Origin: Desulfobacterales bacterium
Lineage (GTDB): Bacteria; Desulfobacterota; Desulfobacteria; Desulfobacterales; JAFDCJ01
Length of the DNA: 8,000 nucleotides
NCBI GenBank assembly: GCA_020345785.1
Contig: CP070771.1
Location: 6,308,291-6,316,290, forward strand
Direction: 5' to 3'
Of the stretch, positions 6,609 to 8,000 are shown one piece after another (position 1 is the stretch's first letter; every line of letters begins with the position of its first letter). A model generated the notes under the pieces. That model was not told the DNA's origin. It ran no database searches and was given only the letters and a program-made list of their open reading frames with translations. Position numbers and translations under genes: made by a program.

Positions 6609-6701
6609 TTCTGGATACTGGTTTCTGGATACTGGATGTTTCTGGATCTCACTCTCGGCGAATTCCGGAATACCCAGCATCAAGTATCCAGCATCCAGCA
6701 T
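6609..6701. repeat. Tandem plus inverted TTCTGGATACTGG repeat cluster
   Basis: In the 234-bp gap between the DUF35 gene and the ligase, TTCTGGATACTGG begins at 6609 and again at 6623, and a partial third TTCTGGAT begins at 6640. On the other side, CCAGCAT occurs at 6674-6680, 6688-6694 and 6695-6701. The halves face each other: TGGATACTGGATG (6626-6638) is the reverse complement of CATCAAGTATCCA (6678-6690) at 12 of 13 positions, across a 39-nt spacer, so a long stem can form. This heptamer-based element is a known type of intergenic repeat in Desulfobacterota-like genomes. It often produces spurious MLDAGYLMLG-type reading frames, as it does here. The rest of the gap shows no gene. Confidence 0.75.
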
Positions 6702-6754
6702 CGTCCCAGTAAAATCGACTGTCTGCTTCTACCAACATCAAGAGTTAAACAGAT

Positions 6755-7120
6755 TTATGCAACCTTAGGGTTTTGTGAATCGATACTGAAAAATAATTCC
6801 TTGGTGGTTTCGTCATACTTGGAAACCTTGACGCGGTCTCCGATCGCAAGCTGATCGTACGCTTCAGAAATGATCCCGAACATTTGAAAGTTTTCGTCAA
6901 ATTTGACCAGCACGCTGGCATACTGGCCCAAATTTTTTAGATTCTCGGGCGGAAAGCGCACCGGCACGATATCAACGATTTTTCCGGTGCCGACGGTCGC
7001 TTTTTTTACGATGTTGTTGCTGCTGCAGGCAGGACAGGCCGCCCTGAAGCTCGAACCATGCCAGTCGCAGGCGCTGCAGCTATAGCAAAAAGGCAATTCA
7101 ACTTTGGGGTTTTCGGCCAT
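6755..7120 (-). CDS. DUF35 Zn-ribbon/OB-fold protein, thiolase partner
   Basis: A 121-residue protein with an N-terminal zinc ribbon (Cys15-x2-Cys18 and Cys29-x2-Cys32, plus an extra Cys12), followed by an OB-fold with the typical GTGKIVDIVPVRFPP strand start and a GDRVKVSKYDE end. DUF35 proteins bind thiolase-fold enzymes. In archaea one bridges acetoacetyl-CoA thiolase and HMG-CoA synthase, and BbsA with BbsB forms benzoylsuccinyl-CoA thiolase in anaerobic toluene degradation. Here it starts 5 bp after the thiolase stop, so the two are surely translated together and probably form one complex. ATG 7120 is preferred because AGGAG lies 8 nt upstream. A GTG at 7129 would overlap the thiolase stop as GTGA but would sit on top of that site. 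Confidence 0.9.
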   Translation of the reverse strand: MAENPKVELPFCYSCSACDWHGSSFRAACPACSSNNIVKKATVGTGKIVDIVPVRFPPENLKNLGQYASVLVKFDENFQMFGIISEAYDQLAIGDRVKVSKYDETTKELFFSIDSQNPKVA

Positions 7121-7125
7121 GGCAA

Positions 7126-8000
7126 TCACTCCTCTCTGCGTAAGATATTGACGGTTACAACCGTCCCGGTCCCGCCGACATTGACCGTCATTCCGAATTC
7201 AGGCTCTTTTGCGCGTTTGCCGTCAAAGTCACCCCGCAGTTGCTGGGTGACTTCGCAGAGCTGATATGCACCTGTCGCTCCCACTGGATGTCCGCGGGAT
7301 TTCAATCCGCCGGATAGGTTCACCGGAAGTTGTCCCTCAGCATAGGTTGTCCCCTCGGCGGCAGAGTAAATCCCTTTGCCTGCCTTGAGAAGACCGGTGT
7401 TCTCCAGGCAAATAACTTCATGAATATTGACACAGTCATGAAGCTCGGCGACATCAATGTCTTCAGGTCCGATTCCGGCCTGTTTGAAGGCATCTCCCGC
7501 AGCTTTGGTAATTGCCGGATTCGTCGAGAGATCGGCATGGTCTGCAATAAAAAAACCGCCGGAAGCTTGTGCCGTACCCGCCACCCATATCGGTTTTTTG
7601 CACTGTCTCGCCACGGGCTCGGAAGCCAGAATCAGGGCAGCGGCACCATCTGAAAATGGGCAGCAATCCATGATTTTTATCGGCGGAGCCACCATAACGC
7701 TGCCCATAACATCTTCGATGGTCACCTCTTTCTGAAAATGGGCCTTTTTGTTAAACGCCCCATGATAGTGGTTTTTGACTGAAATATTGGCCAGCAGCTT
7801 TTCTAGATCGGCATCTGATATATGATGTTTGCGTGCGTAGGCCTTGGCCACATATGACCAGTAAGCAGCAAAGGTTAAGCCGGCAGTGCGTTCCGCCAGA
7901 TCCATCGAGCTGGACATCGCCTCCTGAACCGCAGTTCCCGGTATGGCGTTCAGCCGCTCGGTCCCGCCAACCATTACAATGTCGTACATACCGCTGAGGA
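7126..8000 (-). CDS. Thiolase (SCP2/acetyl-CoA acetyltransferase-like), N-terminus outside window
   Basis: The frame stays open to the window edge, and the family is about 380-400 residues, so roughly 100 N-terminal residues, including the nucleophilic cysteine, are missing. The internal Met at 7989 is not the start: the preceding codons read L-S-G, continuing the usual SGMYDIVMVGGTERL strand. Visible features are PIKIMDCCPFSDGAAALIL, typical of SCP2-type thiolases, an HDCVNIHE motif (His at 7438-7440) in place of the NEAFA loop of classical thiolases, and GGLKSRGHPVGATG with the catalytic histidine at 7288-7290. The C-terminal NVGGTGTVVTVNIL lacks the second catalytic cysteine of classical thiolases, as is common in this branch. 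With the adjacent DUF35 protein it would cleave a beta-ketoacyl-CoA or condense acyl-CoA units. The direction and substrate are unknown. Confidence 0.9.
   Translation of the reverse strand, partial: LSGMYDIVMVGGTERLNAIPGTAVQEAMSSSMDLAERTAGLTFAAYWSYVAKAYARKHHISDADLEKLLANISVKNHYHGAFNKKAHFQKEVTIEDVMGSVMVAPPIKIMDCCPFSDGAAALILASEPVARQCKKPIWVAGTAQASGGFFIADHADLSTNPAITKAAGDAFKQAGIGPEDIDVAELHDCVNIHEVICLENTGLLKAGKGIYSAAEGTTYAEGQLPVNLSGGLKSRGHPVGATGAYQLCEVTQQLRGDFDGKRAKEPEFGMTVNVGGTGTVVTVNILRREE
7129..7133 (-). promoter_or_regulatory. Ribosome binding site deciding the DUF35 start
   Basis: AGGAG on the minus strand lies 8 nt before ATG 7120 and overlaps the 3' end of the thiolase gene and the alternative GTG. 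It argues for the ATG and for coupled translation. Confidence 0.6.

Noticed and set aside
6261..6701. Minus-strand 146-residue open frame beginning MLDAGYLMLG
   Set aside because: Its first part is a translation of the intergenic TGGATAC repeat and the rest lies out of frame inside the acyl-CoA ligase. It has no domain or ribosome-binding site.
6609..6701. Repeat cluster as a CRISPR array
   Set aside because: The units are about 13 bp with almost no spacers, partly inverted, and no cas genes are present.

Overview
The window is one co-directional block of six or seven genes, all on the minus strand, so transcription runs from high to low coordinates. In that order it holds a thiolase that enters from outside the window (7126-8000, N-terminus missing), a DUF35 zinc-ribbon/OB-fold protein (6755-7120), an AMP-forming acyl-CoA ligase (4984-6519), a TRAP-transporter solute-binding protein (3833-4870), a DUF362 protein (2055-3302), and the TRAP small and large membrane subunits (1487-2014 and 172-1497). 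Nearly every other open frame is an antisense or out-of-frame shadow of these genes. I see no tRNA, rRNA, CRISPR array, transposase or integrase.

The gene content suggests an anaerobic Desulfobacterota-type ('deltaproteobacterial') bacterium with roughly balanced GC. The pointers are the TRAP plus acyl-CoA ligase plus thiolase/DUF35 catabolic set, a DUF362 protein, and intergenic repeats of the 'GTCATTCC...GGAATCCAG' and 'TTCTGGATACTGG' kinds that are common in such genomes. This assignment is inference, since no phylogenetic marker is present.

Functionally the block reads as an organic-acid uptake and activation cassette. DctP would capture a carboxylate in the periplasm and DctQM would import it by ion symport. 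The acyl-CoA ligase would form the CoA thioester. The thiolase with its DUF35 partner would carry out a thiolytic cleavage, or a condensation, on a CoA ester. The DUF362 protein lies between the solute-binding gene and the membrane-subunit genes. It has a cysteine-rich C-terminus and no role I can assign from sequence. The substrate cannot be read from the sequence.

Non-coding DNA is concentrated in four places: 1-171 (downstream of the last gene), 3303-3832 (between dctP and the DUF362 gene), 4871-4983, and 6520-6754. Three of these hold dyad-symmetric or tandem repeats of at least four unrelated kinds. The 530-bp spacer at 3303-3832 splits the TRAP genes and holds two of them.
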